NCBI RefSeq assembly: GCF_019598945.1
Contig: NZ_CP080598.1
Location: 1,550,001-1,614,000, forward strand
Direction of reading: 5' to 3'
Source of the DNA: Sphaerospermopsis torques-reginae ITEP-024
Lineage (GTDB): Bacteria; Cyanobacteriota; Cyanobacteriia; Cyanobacteriales; Nostocaceae
DNA: 64,000 nt
The notes beneath the pieces were generated by a model that ran no database searches, was not told the DNA's origin, and was given only the letters and a program-made list of their open reading frames with translations. A program made the translations under genes and the position numbers. Shown one piece after another: positions 9,213 to 19,040 of this stretch (positions within the stretch are counted from its first letter, which is position 1; each line of letters begins with the position of its first letter).

Positions 9213-9557
9213 TTCGGCACTTCTGCACCAAGAGTCAAGATTTATGATCTTTGTCTCCTGGTATAGTTGACGATTTACAAAAGAAACATTTCATCATTTA
9301 CTTGGAGTAAGTCTTGTCTGGAGATTCGCAACGAGTTTGATTAACTCCAGTTGCAATAATTTGCAAATTGTAAATTCAAGTTGTCAATTGTTCAATATTT
9401 TCATCACTTGTTGCGACTCCCAAATAATTACAATTACAATTACAATTACAATTACCAGTTAAAAGTTAAAGCTTAAAAATCATTTGTAAAAATATTCATC
9501 AATCAGGAATAACTGATATATAATTATATTTTCCTATTTACATAAGATTTACACAAA
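9213..9557. other. 345-bp gap with ATTACA array
   Basis: No gene. It contains an imperfect CAAGTTGTCAATTGTTCAA stretch and a hexamer-type tandem array of ATTACA (about 9427-9457, four to five units). Nothing else is recognisable. Confidence 0.55.
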
Positions 9558-10304
9558 ATGTTATTACATCTTAGCACCTGGCCAGAAGTTGAAACTTATT
9601 TACAACAATCTCAGGGAATTATTATTCCCATTGGTTCAACTGAACAACATGGACCAACGGGTTTAATCGGAACTGATGCGATTTGTGCCGAGACTATATC
9701 TCATGGTGTCGGTAAAGCAACATCAGCGATGGTTGCACCAACAATTAATGTCGGTATGGCATTACATCACACTGCTTTTACCGGTACAATTAGTTTACGT
9801 CCTAGCACTTTAATTTTAGTGATTAAAGATTACATCACTTGTTTAGCAAAAGCTGGTTTTACGAAGTTTTATTTTATTAATGGACATGGTGGAAATATTG
9901 CTAATTTAAAAGCTGCTTTTTCTGAAACCTATGCACATTTAGAAGATTTACAAATTCAAAACTACCAAAAAGTCCAATGTCAAATTGCTAATTGGTTTAT
10001 GTGCAGTTCTGTATATAAACTAGCGAAAGAATTGTATGGGGATCAAGAAGGTTCTCATGCTACTCCTAGTGAAGTTGCTGTTACTCAATATGTCTATCCT
10101 GAAGCTATTAAAAAAGCTCCTTTGTCTCCAGAAGTTGCAGGTGGACATAAAATTTATGGTGCTGCTGATTTCCGGTTACGTTATCCTGATGGCCGTATGG
10201 GTTCAAATCCTGATTTAGCGACTCCTGAACATGGTAAGCAGTTTTATGATGTAGCTGTGGAGGAGTTGAGTAAGGGATATTTGGAGTTTATCAATCAGGA
10301 ATAA
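9558..10304 (+). CDS. Creatininase-family amidohydrolase
   Basis: 248 residues with the metal-binding signatures of the creatininase superfamily: GSTEQHGPTGLIGTDA near 26-41, HHTAFTGTISLRP near 75-87, NGHGGN near 115, and EGSHATPSE near 161. Members bind two divalent metals and hydrolyse cyclic or linear amides (creatinine, FAPy nucleotides, mycofactocin precursor peptides). Which of these applies here is unknown. The stop codon lies only 3 bp before the left end of the IS5-like element, so the downstream context has been altered. Confidence 0.88.
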   Translation: MLLHLSTWPEVETYLQQSQGIIIPIGSTEQHGPTGLIGTDAICAETISHGVGKATSAMVAPTINVGMALHHTAFTGTISLRPSTLILVIKDYITCLAKAGFTKFYFINGHGGNIANLKAAFSETYAHLEDLQIQNYQKVQCQIANWFMCSSVYKLAKELYGDQEGSHATPSEVAVTQYVYPEAIKKAPLSPEVAGGHKIYGAADFRLRYPDGRMGSNPDLATPEHGKQFYDVAVEELSKGYLEFINQE

Positions 10305-10307
10305 GTA

Positions 10308-11920
10308 GGGTTTGCTGAAAAAGTCGAAAAAAACCTTGAGGAAAATTGAGTGGGTAGTCAAGCAGAAATAAAGATAAGTTTTTGTTGTCTAAACCTCACG
10401 AAAACATCAATTTCACTAATCAAATAAGAGAGAAAAGACGTAATTTTGAAAAATGGACAAAAAAATCCCCAAAAAAGTCTTGATAACAGGGTAGAAAGAT
10501 TCATAACCAAAAAGGAAATAGCAATAGAAGTTAAAGAAGTATGAGGCAATTTAGTCATAACTCTACCCAGGCTAAATCTTCTTTTTCCTTGTCCAAACTT
10601 CCCCTCAATAGAATTACGAATCCGTTCATCATCAATAGCTTGTTTCTTTGTTTCTTTGCTGACATTTTTAGGTGGTCTACCCAGTGGCGGACCACTAATT
10701 CTAATTCCTCTTTCTTTACACCAGTCTCGATTATCCCTAGTACGATAAATTTTATCTACATGAACAGATTCATTAAAATTATCCCAACTAATCTGGTCTA
10801 AAAATACATATCCATCAAAACAACTAGCTGAGAACTTTGCCCCAAATTCCGTGTTTTTAGCGGCTTTACCACGGACTATGGGACGAATATGTGGTTGACT
10901 TAAACTAACTATCCTGTCTTCTATACTCCGTTTCTCATGTTCATATAACCATAGTTGTTGACGATAAACTTCTGCCACTACTAGCAACATTTTATATTGT
11001 CTGTTGCTCAATTCTAAGAGTGATGCACCCCCATTCATTATTTGTTGAATGTGCGCTAGGTTTCTTTTGATATATTGCAGTTGTTTCTTGATGGCTTTTC
11101 TTCTTTCAGCGGATTGGACTTTCTTTTTTCTGGCTACTACTAAATATTCCTTTCTGGCTATTTTTCTGTAGGTTCTTGGTTTGTTGCTATTTTTTACTTT
11201 TACAGAGTTATATAATATATCTATAATTATTTCTGTGTGCTTTCTAGCTTGATTTAATAATCCTAAATCTGTGGGATAACTGATGTCTGCTGGCGCACAA
11301 CTGGCATCTAATATTAATTTCCCTCGATTCGTCACCTCACTTTTTGAATCCTCGACTTCTGACTTTTTTCCTTTTACTTCTGACTCCTTTTGATTTTCTA
11401 ATACCTTTTTGACTATTTTTTGATTCAATCTGTTGACTAGGTTCATATCTATTCTTTCTCGAAAATGAACTAGCATTGATGGGTCAAATGGTGTTTGATT
11501 ACTATAGGCTGACATTCCTATAAAGTATTGCAGGTAAGGGTTTTCTCTAATCTGTTCTACTGTTTCCCTATCACTTGTTCCTAGTTTTTCTTTGATTATT
11601 AATGCTCCCAATGCCATTCTAAATGTTTTGGCTGGTGCGCCTAAAACTTCAGTAAATATGGCTGCGTATTCTGCTTCAAATTCTGTCCACGGTATTATTT
11701 TCGCTAAGATTACCCAACGGTTATCTGCTGCTAGTTTTCCCCCAAAGGGTAGTTCAAACTCTTCCGGTAGCGTGTCTTGTTGTTTTTGTTTACGATACAT
11801 TGTGATGCACCTTGATGCAAGGATTTTTACATATTTTACCCTTTTTTCTTGCACTTTGTTTCTCTTTTCTGACCCCTAAACTCTTTATTTATCTGGCTTT
11901 TGCGTTTATTCAGCAAGCCC
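10308..11920. mobile_element. IS5-like insertion sequence, about 1.6 kb
   Basis: Imperfect terminal inverted repeats bound one transposase gene. The left end reads GGGTTTGCTGAAAAAGTC (from 10308). The right end, read inward, is GGGCTTGCTGAATAAACG (ending at 11920). The flanks (AAGTA on the left, CAATT on the right) show no obvious target duplication. This fits a deletion or rearrangement next to the element and would explain the CHAT gene remnant at its right border. A lone copy of the left end lies at 31450. Confidence 0.85.
10358..11800 (-). CDS. IS5/IS1182-like DDE transposase
   Basis: About 480 residues from the ATG at 11800 (MYRKQKQQDTLPEEFELPFG); the frame stays open a further 18 codons upstream. 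It has the DUF772-like N-terminal region (AALIIKEKLG-type helix, PFDPSMLVHFRERI). The catalytic region includes LILDASCAPADISYPTD (first Asp), YVFLDQISWDNFNESVHVDK (second Asp region) and RIRNSIEGKFGQGKRRFSLG (third acidic, Glu). The internal Lys/Glu/Ser-rich stretch ESEVKGKKSEVEDSKSEV near 155-175 is a lengthened linker. The gene appears intact, so the element may be active. Confidence 0.85.
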   Translation of the reverse strand: MYRKQKQQDTLPEEFELPFGGKLAADNRWVILAKIIPWTEFEAEYAAIFTEVLGAPAKTFRMALGALIIKEKLGTSDRETVEQIRENPYLQYFIGMSAYSNQTPFDPSMLVHFRERIDMNLVNRLNQKIVKKVLENQKESEVKGKKSEVEDSKSEVTNRGKLILDASCAPADISYPTDLGLLNQARKHTEIIIDILYNSVKVKNSNKPRTYRKIARKEYLVVARKKKVQSAERRKAIKKQLQYIKRNLAHIQQIMNGGASLLELSNRQYKMLLVVAEVYRQQLWLYEHEKRSIEDRIVSLSQPHIRPIVRGKAAKNTEFGAKFSASCFDGYVFLDQISWDNFNESVHVDKIYRTRDNRDWCKERGIRISGPPLGRPPKNVSKETKKQAIDDERIRNSIEGKFGQGKRRFSLGRVMTKLPHTSLTSIAISFLVMNLSTLLSRLFWGFFCPFFKITSFLSYLISEIDVFVRFRQQKLIFISA

Positions 11921-12001
11921 CAATTAGAAGTTTTAAAGCAAGAAAACTTTAATCATCCTTATTATTGGTCAGCTTTTGTATTAATTGGTAATTGGTTATA
12001 A
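11921..12001 (+). pseudogene. C-terminal remnant of a CHAT-domain protein
   Basis: Directly after the IS right end, one frame reads QLEVLKQENFNHPYYWSAFV then LIGNWL and a stop. HPYYWxxFxLIGNW is the characteristic end of CHAT-domain (caspase-like) proteins, often fused to tetratricopeptide repeats in cyanobacteria. All upstream parts of such a gene are missing, and the other IS flank is the intact creatininase gene. The missing portion was therefore deleted or moved, not merely split by the IS. Confidence 0.8.
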
Positions 12002-12096
12002 AATTGTTATATAAGGGTTTAGTTATAGAAGCTATTCCCAGAAGCAGTAAGGGAATAAATTCCCTGTCTAATAGCTACTAAATAAGAATGATTTTT

Positions 12097-12822
12097 ATGT
12101 ACCAAACAGAACCACCTGTTCCTGCTCAAGAAACCCTCCCTACCATGTATGATCTTCCTAGTGAGTACGTGGAGGATGCAGGGTTGCCAGACGAATTTCA
12201 TCTTTTACAACCGAGACTTTTAACGGATACCTTTTCACCCGCTAATTATCCCCCAGATCAGGTATTTGTTGCCAGTGACTTAAATCTTTATTATGATACT
12301 CGTAATCCATTATGGTATAAACGTCCAGATTGGTTTGCGGTGGTTGGTGTTTCTCGTTTATTTGATCAGCGAGAATTACGTTTAAGTTATGTAATGTGGC
12401 AAGAAATAATTGCCCCTTTAGTGATGGTAGAATTATTGTCACCCAAAACAGAAAAGGAAGATTTAGGTAGAACTTTGAGAGAAGTGAACCAACCGCCTAC
12501 AAAATGGGAAGTATATGAAAAAATTGTCAGAGTGCCTTATTATATTATTTTTGATCGGTACACTGATAAATTACAAGCATTTCAATTAGTGGCGGATCGC
12601 TATGAAGAAATAGATGTGAGTTCTGGTAAAATTTGGATGCCAGGAATAGAGTTAGGTGTGGGACTTTGGCAAGGTAGTTTTGAAGGGATTGAACGTTTAT
12701 GGTTACGCTGGTATGATAGTGCAGGAAATTGGGTTCTTACCTCTGTGGAAAAGGAAAGACAACGGGCTGATAAATTAGCGGCGAAGTTGCGAGAATTGGG
12801 AATTAATCCTGATGATTTGTAA
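12097..12822 (+). CDS. Uma2-family (DUF820) putative endonuclease
   Basis: About 241 residues. The Uma2 fold is a PD-(D/E)XK-type nuclease fold that is strongly expanded in cyanobacteria. Visible signatures are KRPDWFAVVGV and PLVMVELLSPKTEKEDLGRT, followed by YEKIVRVPYYIIFDR. The C-terminal helix EKERQRADKLAAKLRELGIN is the usual coiled-coil tail of these proteins. The substrate and biological role are unknown. ATG 12097 (MYQTEPP) is preferred over ATG 12088 only by resemblance to the family. Confidence 0.88.
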   Translation: MYQTEPPVPAQETLPTMYDLPSEYVEDAGLPDEFHLLQPRLLTDTFSPANYPPDQVFVASDLNLYYDTRNPLWYKRPDWFAVVGVSRLFDQRELRLSYVMWQEIIAPLVMVELLSPKTEKEDLGRTLREVNQPPTKWEVYEKIVRVPYYIIFDRYTDKLQAFQLVADRYEEIDVSSGKIWMPGIELGVGLWQGSFEGIERLWLRWYDSAGNWVLTSVEKERQRADKLAAKLRELGINPDDL

Positions 12823-12829
12823 TGAAAGG

Positions 12830-12928
12830 TGATTGGTAATTGGTAATTGGTAATTGGTGATTGGTGATTGGTGATTGGGAAAAATGAAATTGATTACCCA
12901 TTACCCATTACCTATTACCCATTACCTA
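12830..12928. repeat. Heptamer arrays between convergent genes
   Basis: Tandem GGTAATT/GGTGATT heptamers are followed, after about 20 bases, by the opposite-sense array CCATTAC. The two halves can pair into a long hairpin between the convergent Uma2 and CSP41-like genes and may stop transcription from both sides. Confidence 0.65.
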
Positions 12929-12929
12929 A

Positions 12930-13862
12930 TTAAACAGCTTTCAAAATCTCATCATCTACAGAAAAATCAACTTCTGTTTTATCTTGTCCATTAGCTAAAT
13001 AATCATTGTTTAAAGAATCTTTTAAACCAGAAATTAAATCATATTCTGGTTGCCAATTTAATTCAGTCATGGCTTTATTTACCGATGCGAAAAAGTGTTG
13101 TACTCGCATGGGGAAAGCTTTCCGTTTACCAAAATCAAACTTTTTCGGATCGTAATGGACGATTTTAATCTCATCCGCAGACTTACCAGCAGCGATCGCA
13201 CAAGCACGGGCTAAACCATCGAAAGTGACAAAGCGATCACCTGACACATTATAAATCTCACCAATGGCTTTTTCATTGCCAATTACCTGTAACATCGCCT
13301 GTGCTAGATCCTTAACATGGCCTAACTGGGTAATGTGCATACCATTTCCCGGAATAGGAATAGGGCGATCGCGGACAATTCTATCAAAAAACCAACTTTC
13401 CAAAGGATTATAATTTTGTGGTCCGTAAATATAAGTCGGACGAATGGAAGTAAAAGGTATTCCTAACTGTTGTAAAAACGCTTCCGTTTCGTGCTTACCC
13501 TTGTGACGACTTTTCGGATCAACAGCATCACCTTCAATATGGGGCATTTGATCAGACTTTAAATATACCCCCGCCGAACTCATATAAACAAAATGTTTGA
13601 CCCGTCCGTTGAAAATTTCCGCCAAAGGTTGAGTATCAGCAAGTTCCCGACCATTATTGTCAAAAATGACATCAAAACTTTCCTGTGATAACTTATCCTT
13701 TAACTGAGTTGGGTCAGTGCGATCGCCTATAATCTGTCCTACACCATCAGGTGCGGGATGATTACCACGATTAAACAAAACCACCTCATAGCCAGCTTTT
13801 ACCAGCAGTTGAGTCAAGTAGACACCGATAAACCGAGTCCCACCAATAACCAGAATACGCAT
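12930..13862 (-). CDS. NAD-dependent epimerase family, CSP41-like
   Basis: 310 residues of atypical short-chain-dehydrogenase fold. It starts with MRILVIGGTRFIG (Rossmann GGxxFIG), later YMSSAGVYL, RPTYIYGPQNYNPLESWFFD, and an insert HVKDLAQAMLQVIGN. This sequence pattern is that of cyanobacterial homologues of plant CSP41b, a chloroplast RNA-binding protein derived from epimerases. RNA binding here is by homology only. The frame opens 11 codons earlier (13895), but the ATG at 13862, where the Rossmann motif begins, is clearly the start. Confidence 0.87.
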   Translation of the reverse strand: MRILVIGGTRFIGVYLTQLLVKAGYEVVLFNRGNHPAPDGVGQIIGDRTDPTQLKDKLSQESFDVIFDNNGRELADTQPLAEIFNGRVKHFVYMSSAGVYLKSDQMPHIEGDAVDPKSRHKGKHETEAFLQQLGIPFTSIRPTYIYGPQNYNPLESWFFDRIVRDRPIPIPGNGMHITQLGHVKDLAQAMLQVIGNEKAIGEIYNVSGDRFVTFDGLARACAIAAGKSADEIKIVHYDPKKFDFGKRKAFPMRVQHFFASVNKAMTELNWQPEYDLISGLKDSLNNDYLANGQDKTEVDFSVDDEILKAV

Positions 13863-13919
13863 AAAATCCCAAATCCTTATAAACACAGGTGACAAAACAC
13901 CCCTATTGTTGAGATTATC

Positions 13920-14057
13920 AGGTTATAGGTGATAGGTGACAGGTGACAGTAAAAAGGCAAGAGGCAATAGGCAAGAGGCAAAAGTTTATTCTTACCAATT
14001 ACCAATTACCAATTACCAATTACCCATTTTTAATTTTTAATTTTTAATTTTTAATTG
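13920..14057. repeat. Heptamer arrays upstream of the GT4 gene
   Basis: Successive short arrays: GGTGATA/GGTGACA, GGCAAGA, ACCAATT and TTTTAAT units. They fill the divergent spacer between the CSP41-like gene and the glycosyltransferase gene, and the last array runs to 6 bp before the ATG. Confidence 0.7.
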
Positions 14058-14062
14058 AACTC

Positions 14063-15205
14063 ATGTCTTCAAAATATGCTTTAGTTCATGAGTGGCTAAC
14101 ACCCAAAGCCACAGGCGGTTCAGAACTCGTAGTCAAGGAAATATTAAATCATGTAGATGCTGATTTATATGCCTTAATAGATTTTGAATCTACCAACCCA
14201 GAAAGTTATCTCTACCAGCGTCAGATAGGTAAAACCTTTTTGCAACATTTACCCTTAGCCCGTCAAGGGGTACAAAAATATTTACCCTTGTTACCATTGG
14301 CCATCGAACAGTTAGATTTACGTCAATATGAGGTAATTTTATCTTCATCCCATGCAGTAGCCAAAGGAGTCCTCACCACTCCAGATCAACTGCACATTTG
14401 TTATTGCCATAGTCCAATGCGTTATGCTTGGGACTTGACCTTTGATTATCTCAACCAAAGCAAACTAGGAAAAGGTGGAATTGGATGGATCACAAAATAC
14501 TTATTGCATAGCTTACGTCAATGGGATGTATTGAGTGCCAACCGGGTTGACTACTTCATCGCCAACTCCCAGCATACAGCCCGCAGGATTTGGCGTTGCT
14601 ATCGCCGAGAAGCAAAAGTCATTTACCCACCAGTAAACATCGAAAACTTGCCCTTCTGCGCTGAAAAAGAGGATTTTTATCTGATCGTTTCCCGATTAGT
14701 CAGCTACAAACAAGTATCCTTGATTGTTCAGGCTTTTAATCAACTCAAACGACCATTGGTGGTGATTGGTACAGGACCGCAAATGAAACATCTGCAAGCG
14801 ATCGCCAGTCCTCATATCCAAATACTCGGATGGCAACCTGAGGATATGGTAAAAACCTATATGGCTCGTGCTAAAGCCTTTGTTTATGCAGCTTGTGAAG
14901 ATTTTGGCATTGCCTTAGTAGAAGCACAAGCTTGTGGTACTCCTGTTATTGCTTATGGTGCTGGTGGTGCTTTAGAAACCGTGCGAGATATTCGCACTTG
15001 TATGGACACCGGAACAGGTATATTCTTTAAAGAACAAACAGTAGCAGCTTTGGTGGAGGCCGTAGAAAAGTTTGAAGTCTATCAGGATTTTTTAAAATCT
15101 GAGTATATAAAATTACACGCTAGTCAGTTTTCGAGACAGGTTTTTGCAGATCGTTATCTAGATTTCCTGAATCAGTGTCAAGAAAAAAGACCTTCCCTGA
15201 AATAA
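14063..15205 (+). CDS. Glycosyltransferase family 4
   Basis: 380 residues of GT-B fold. The N-terminal acceptor domain starts with LVHEWLTPKATGGSELVVKE. The donor domain includes LIVSRLVSYKQVSLIVQAFN and the E-x7-E motif CEDFGIALVEAQACGTPVIA. Such retaining GT4 enzymes add sugars from nucleotide donors during exopolysaccharide or lipopolysaccharide synthesis. The next genes encode a priming sugar transferase and the two enzymes of GDP-L-fucose synthesis, which supports an exopolysaccharide role. Confidence 0.9.
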   Translation: MSSKYALVHEWLTPKATGGSELVVKEILNHVDADLYALIDFESTNPESYLYQRQIGKTFLQHLPLARQGVQKYLPLLPLAIEQLDLRQYEVILSSSHAVAKGVLTTPDQLHICYCHSPMRYAWDLTFDYLNQSKLGKGGIGWITKYLLHSLRQWDVLSANRVDYFIANSQHTARRIWRCYRREAKVIYPPVNIENLPFCAEKEDFYLIVSRLVSYKQVSLIVQAFNQLKRPLVVIGTGPQMKHLQAIASPHIQILGWQPEDMVKTYMARAKAFVYAACEDFGIALVEAQACGTPVIAYGAGGALETVRDIRTCMDTGTGIFFKEQTVAALVEAVEKFEVYQDFLKSEYIKLHASQFSRQVFADRYLDFLNQCQEKRPSLK

Positions 15206-15317
15206 TATTCAGGATTTTTGTATTTATTTTCTAGGCTTTTGGGAATTTCCCCCCAGAATCACTGCCTTTTAGCTTTAAGATTGGGACTATGTGTGGTGTG
15301 GATTATTAAGGAGTATG

Positions 15318-16076
15318 ATGACTGCCCAGAGTTCACTTCTCTCCGGCAAGCGATACCCACGTAAAGATGCTAATGCCTCGACGCATACTTTAGTCAAACG
15401 TGGTCAAAAATCAAAACCGCCCAAGATCAAACCCAGAGGTTTATCTGATCAGGGTTTAAACGGAGAGTTAGCCAAACGACTGTTCGATATTGCATTTTCT
15501 TTGTCGGTTTTGATTTTGTTTTTCCCGATATACATAATCTTGGCCTTACTGATTGCTGTAAGCTCACAAGGTCCGATTTTTTATATCCAAGAACGAGTTG
15601 GTAAAAACTATCGTCCCTTTAAATGTATCAAATTCCGCACAATGGTAACAAATGCGGATGAAATACTCGCCCAAATGATGGAAACTTCCCCAGAGTTACG
15701 TCAAGAATTTACCAGCACTTTTAAACTGAAAAAAGACCCCCGGATTACCAAAATTGGTCACTTACTGCGAATTACCAGCTTAGATGAATTTCCCCAATTT
15801 TGGAACGTTTTAAAAGGGGATATGAGTGTAGTCGGACCCCGCCCCCTAGTAGCGGAAGAATTGTCCAAATATGGCTCTCACATTAATGAAGTTTTAACCA
15901 TTCGTCCAGGCATTACTGGATTATGGCAAGTATCTGGACGTAATGATATACCTTACCCCCGGCGAGTCCAAATAGACCTACACTATGTTAAATTCAGAAA
16001 TTTTTGGCTAGATTTATGGATCATCTTGAAAACCATTAATGTGGTAATCATGCCTAAAAATAACGGGGCTTATTAA
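15318..16076 (+). CDS. Undecaprenyl-phosphate sugar-1-phosphate transferase
   Basis: About 252 residues of the bacterial sugar transferase family (C-terminal half of WbaP/RfbP types). Such enzymes start a polysaccharide repeat by moving a sugar-phosphate to undecaprenyl phosphate at the inner membrane. After a basic N-terminus there is one membrane segment (FSLSVLILFFPIYIILALLI). It is followed by QERVGKNYRPFKCIKFRTM, DEFPQFWNVLKGDMSVVGPR and RPGITGLWQVSGRND. AAGGAG at 15308-15313 favours ATG 15318 over 15315 or the frame opening at 15291. The order GT4, transferase, gmd, fucose synthase suggests one locus, though gaps of 85-416 bp separate the genes. Confidence 0.9.
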   Translation: MTAQSSLLSGKRYPRKDANASTHTLVKRGQKSKPPKIKPRGLSDQGLNGELAKRLFDIAFSLSVLILFFPIYIILALLIAVSSQGPIFYIQERVGKNYRPFKCIKFRTMVTNADEILAQMMETSPELRQEFTSTFKLKKDPRITKIGHLLRITSLDEFPQFWNVLKGDMSVVGPRPLVAEELSKYGSHINEVLTIRPGITGLWQVSGRNDIPYPRRVQIDLHYVKFRNFWLDLWIILKTINVVIMPKNNGAY

Positions 16077-16492
16077 CGCCCTATGGCTAACGCCACACTC
16101 CCCTATCAGGAGTATGGCTAATGCCAAACCTAATAAAATCAGTAGCCTCACAAAAAAATGCTACAACGTCTACTGTCAACTTTATTAAATCTTCATATAA
16201 ATCTATAGTTTATTTAATTTTTGCAAATCTCAGAAAAATTATTAGAAAAAAGCCTGAAACCCCTTGAGGTCAAGTTTTGGATCTTGGCAGACAAACTTAA
16301 CCGCTTTGTTTTTATAGATAATGGAAACCTAACTTGTTAAAATGGTTTTTGTTTAGTACAGTAGTTGACATTTGAGCTTGAATAGCAACTAAGACTTGTA
16401 TGTTTAAAATCAGGCAATTTTAGCAATGAGTTGCTAATTTATCTAGTATTGCCTGTAAATTTTACAACTTCAACAACAAGAGATAATTGGGC
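16077..16492. other. 416-bp gap upstream of gmd
   Basis: No gene is supported. A direct repeat TATGGCTAACGCC / TATGGCTAATGCC lies at about 16082-16124. A 48-codon frame from the ATG at 16121 has no recognisable content. The last 150 bases are AT-rich and probably hold the gmd promoter. Confidence 0.5.
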
Positions 16493-17572
16493 ATGACAGA
16501 AAAAAAACGAGCGTTGATTACTGGTATCACAGGTCAAGATGGTTCTTACTTAAGCGAATTTTTACTAGAACAAGGTTATGAAGTTCACGGAATTATCCGC
16601 CGTACCTCTACCTTTAACACAGATCGCATTGATCATATTTACGAAGATCCACATAAAGAAGGTGTAAGATTATTTCTCCACTACGGCGATTTAACTGATG
16701 GTACTACCCTGCGCCGCATTTTAGAAGAAGTTAAACCCACAGAAATTTATAATTTAGGCGCTCAATCTCACGTTAGAGTTAGTTTTGATTCTCCTGAATA
16801 TACAGTAGATGCTGTAGGGATGGGAACTCTTCGTTTATTAGAAGCCATCCGCGACTATCAACACCGCACAGGGATTCAAGTACGCTTCTATCAAGCCGGT
16901 TCTTCAGAAATGTATGGTTTGGTGCAAGCAGTCCCCCAAAGTGAAACAACACCTTTTTATCCCCGCAGTCCCTACGCTTGTGCTAAAGTTTATGCCCACT
17001 GGCAAACAGTAAATTATCGAGAATCCTATAACTTGTTTGCTTGCAACGGTATTCTTTTTAACCATGAATCACCCCGTCGGGGTGAAACATTTGTTACTAG
17101 AAAAATCACCAGAGCTGTTGCTCGCATTGTCGCTGGTAAGCAAAAAGTCTTATATATGGGTAATTTAGATGCTAAACGTGATTGGGGTTATGCCAAAGAT
17201 TACGTTAGAGCAATGTGGCTGATGTTGCAACAAGATCATCCAGATGATTACGTTATTGCTACAGGGGAAACTCACTCAGTACGGGAATTTTTGGAATTAG
17301 CATTTGGTTATGTTAATCTCAACTGGCAAGATTATGTTGAATTTGATCAACGCTATCTCAGACCAGCAGAAGTAGATTTATTAATTGGTGATCCTACCAA
17401 AGCACAACAAAAGTTAGGTTGGAAACCTTCTGTTACCTTCAAAGAACTTGTTTCTTTAATGGTAGAAGCTGACTTACAAGCACTAGGTTATACTTCCCCT
17501 AATGGCAATGGTTCACAACAACCCCAAGATATTGCTACTATTCGTCAAGAATTAGGTTCTTTGCATTTTTAA
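16493..17572 (+). CDS. gmd: GDP-mannose 4,6-dehydratase
   Basis: 359 residues. It converts GDP-D-mannose to GDP-4-keto-6-deoxymannose, the first step to GDP-L-fucose, using bound NADP. The extended SDR signature is complete: [10 protein letters not shown] at the N-terminus, GSSEMYG and the YxxxK pair in [13 protein letters not shown]. Further family motifs are [17 protein letters not shown] and AKDYVRAMW. The frame opens at a TTG two codons earlier, but the ATG at 16493 fits the family start. The next step is encoded by the following gene. Confidence 0.95.
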   Translation: MTEKKRALITGITGQDGSYLSEFLLEQGYEVHGIIRRTSTFNTDRIDHIYEDPHKEGVRLFLHYGDLTDGTTLRRILEEVKPTEIYNLGAQSHVRVSFDSPEYTVDAVGMGTLRLLEAIRDYQHRTGIQVRFYQAGSSEMYGLVQAVPQSETTPFYPRSPYACAKVYAHWQTVNYRESYNLFACNGILFNHESPRRGETFVTRKITRAVARIVAGKQKVLYMGNLDAKRDWGYAKDYVRAMWLMLQQDHPDDYVIATGETHSVREFLELAFGYVNLNWQDYVEFDQRYLRPAEVDLLIGDPTKAQQKLGWKPSVTFKELVSLMVEADLQALGYTSPNGNGSQQPQDIATIRQELGSLHF

Positions 17573-17576
17573 TTAG

Positions 17577-17721
<145 letters not shown>

Positions 17722-17751
17722 TTTATTCCAAAATCTAAAATCCAAAATCGA

Positions 17752-18696
17752 ATGACTGCTTTAGAATTAACAAATAAACGCATTCTTGTTACTGGTGGTG
17801 CAGGTTTTCTTGGCCGTCAAGTAATTGATCAATTGTGTCAAGCTGGGGCTGACCGTGAGAAAATTACAGTACCGCGATCGCGTGATTGTGATTTACGAGT
17901 TTGGGAAAATTGCCAACGTGCAGTTAATCAACAGGATATTGTTATTCACTTAGCTGCTCATGTCGGTGGAATTGGCCTCAACCGCGAAAAACCAGGTGAG
18001 TTATTTTACGATAACTTGATCATGGGTACTCAGCTAATTCATGCGGCCTATCAAGCAGGTTTAGAAAAGTTCGTTTGCGTTGGTACTATCTGCGCTTATC
18101 CTAAATTTACCCCAGTCCCTTTTAAAGAAGAAGACTTGTGGAATGGCTATCCAGAGGAAACCAACGCTCCTTATGGAGTAGCTAAGAAGGCGCTGTTAGT
18201 CCAACTGCAATCTTACCGTCAGCAGTATGGGTTTAATGGTATTTACCTACTCCCGGTGAACTTATATGGTCCTGAAGATAATTTTGACCCTAGAAGTTCT
18301 CATGTTATTCCAGCTTTGATCCGCAAAGTTCACGAAGCACAAGTTAAGGGAGAAAAGCAACTTCCTGTTTGGGGTGATGGTTCTCCTACCCGCGAGTTTT
18401 TGTATTCTACAGATGCAGCGCGGGGTATTGTCATGGGTACTCAGTTCTACAATGAGTCTGATCCTGTTAACTTGGGTACAGGTTATGAAATCTCTATTAG
18501 AGATTTGATTACTCTGATTTGTGAGTTAATGGAGTATGAAGGGGAGATTGTTTGGGAAACTGACAAACCCAACGGACAACCAAGACGTTGTTTAGATACG
18601 GAAAAAGCCAAGGAAGCGTTTGGTTTCAATGCTCAAGTCAGCTTTGAAGAAGGGCTAAAAAATACCATTGAGTGGTATCGTCAAAACGCTGCATAG
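17752..18696 (+). CDS. fcl: GDP-L-fucose synthase
   Basis: 314 residues. It epimerises and reduces GDP-4-keto-6-deoxymannose to GDP-L-fucose with NADPH. The Rossmann motif is VTGGAGFLG, followed by [40 protein letters not shown] and the catalytic YxxxK in APYGVAKK. It forms a pathway pair with gmd 179 bp upstream. Fucose-containing exopolysaccharide or heterocyst envelope polysaccharide are plausible uses. Confidence 0.95.
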   Translation: MTALELTNKRILVTGGAGFLGRQVIDQLCQAGADREKITVPRSRDCDLRVWENCQRAVNQQDIVIHLAAHVGGIGLNREKPGELFYDNLIMGTQLIHAAYQAGLEKFVCVGTICAYPKFTPVPFKEEDLWNGYPEETNAPYGVAKKALLVQLQSYRQQYGFNGIYLLPVNLYGPEDNFDPRSSHVIPALIRKVHEAQVKGEKQLPVWGDGSPTREFLYSTDAARGIVMGTQFYNESDPVNLGTGYEISIRDLITLICELMEYEGEIVWETDKPNGQPRRCLDTEKAKEAFGFNAQVSFEEGLKNTIEWYRQNAA

Positions 18697-18720
18697 GTAA
18701 AAACCTAGCATTTTATCTCG

Positions 18721-18742
18721 TTCCCAGTCTCTGACTGGGAAT
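18721..18742. repeat. TTCCCAGT/ACTGGGAA stem-loop
   Basis: A near-perfect hairpin with a 5-base loop (TTCCCAGT CTCTG ACTGGGAA), directly abutting the TnpB fragment. The same stem sequence occurs at 48888-48903. Confidence 0.6.
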
Positions 18743-18958
18743 GCCATCAAAGAGCTAGAATATAAAACTAAAAAGTTTGGTTGTGAAATTATAATTGCTG
18801 ATAGATTTTATCCATCAAGTAAAACCTGTTCTCACTGTGGACATAGAAAAGATAGTCTTTCTTTATCTGAAAGAATTTATCACTGCGAGAACTGTAGTTT
18901 TGAGATGGATAGGGATCTGAATGCTGCAATTAATTTATCGCGTTTGGCTAAAGCGTGA
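18743..18958 (+). pseudogene. C-terminal fragment of TnpB (IS200/IS605 OrfB)
   Basis: One open frame of 71 codons ends in TGA at 18956. It reads AIKELEYKTKKFGCEIIIAD, then a zinc ribbon (CSHCGHRKD ... CENCSFEMD) and DRDLNAAINLSRLAKA. This is the end of TnpB: the CxxC-CxxC ribbon inserted in the RuvC fold and the last catalytic Asp of RuvC III (in MDRDLNAAIN). Everything upstream is missing (RuvC I and II, wedge/REC regions) and there is no start codon, so no RNA-guided nuclease can be made. The element's right end follows directly. Confidence 0.9.
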
Positions 18959-19040
18959 AAGTCTACCGAGGGATAACTGCTCCCATGCTCCCGTTGAAGT
19001 AGAAAGTAAAGTCTATTTTTGTCTAGGTTTTATATAGCAG
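18959..19040 (+). mobile_element. Right end of the same IS200/IS605-type element
   Basis: The 80 bases after the TnpB stop contain GTCTACCGAGGGATAACTGC and CATGCTCCCGTTGAAGTAG, ending in GTCTAGGTTTTATATAGCAG. The same stretch occurs inverted at 62094-62197 with about 90% identity by eye. This identifies it as the conserved, structured right end (where the guide-like RNA of such elements would be encoded). Confidence 0.75.

Noticed and set aside
16121-16267. 48-codon frame upstream of gmd
   Set aside because: Starts in a direct repeat, no conserved features, composition like non-coding AT-rich DNA.
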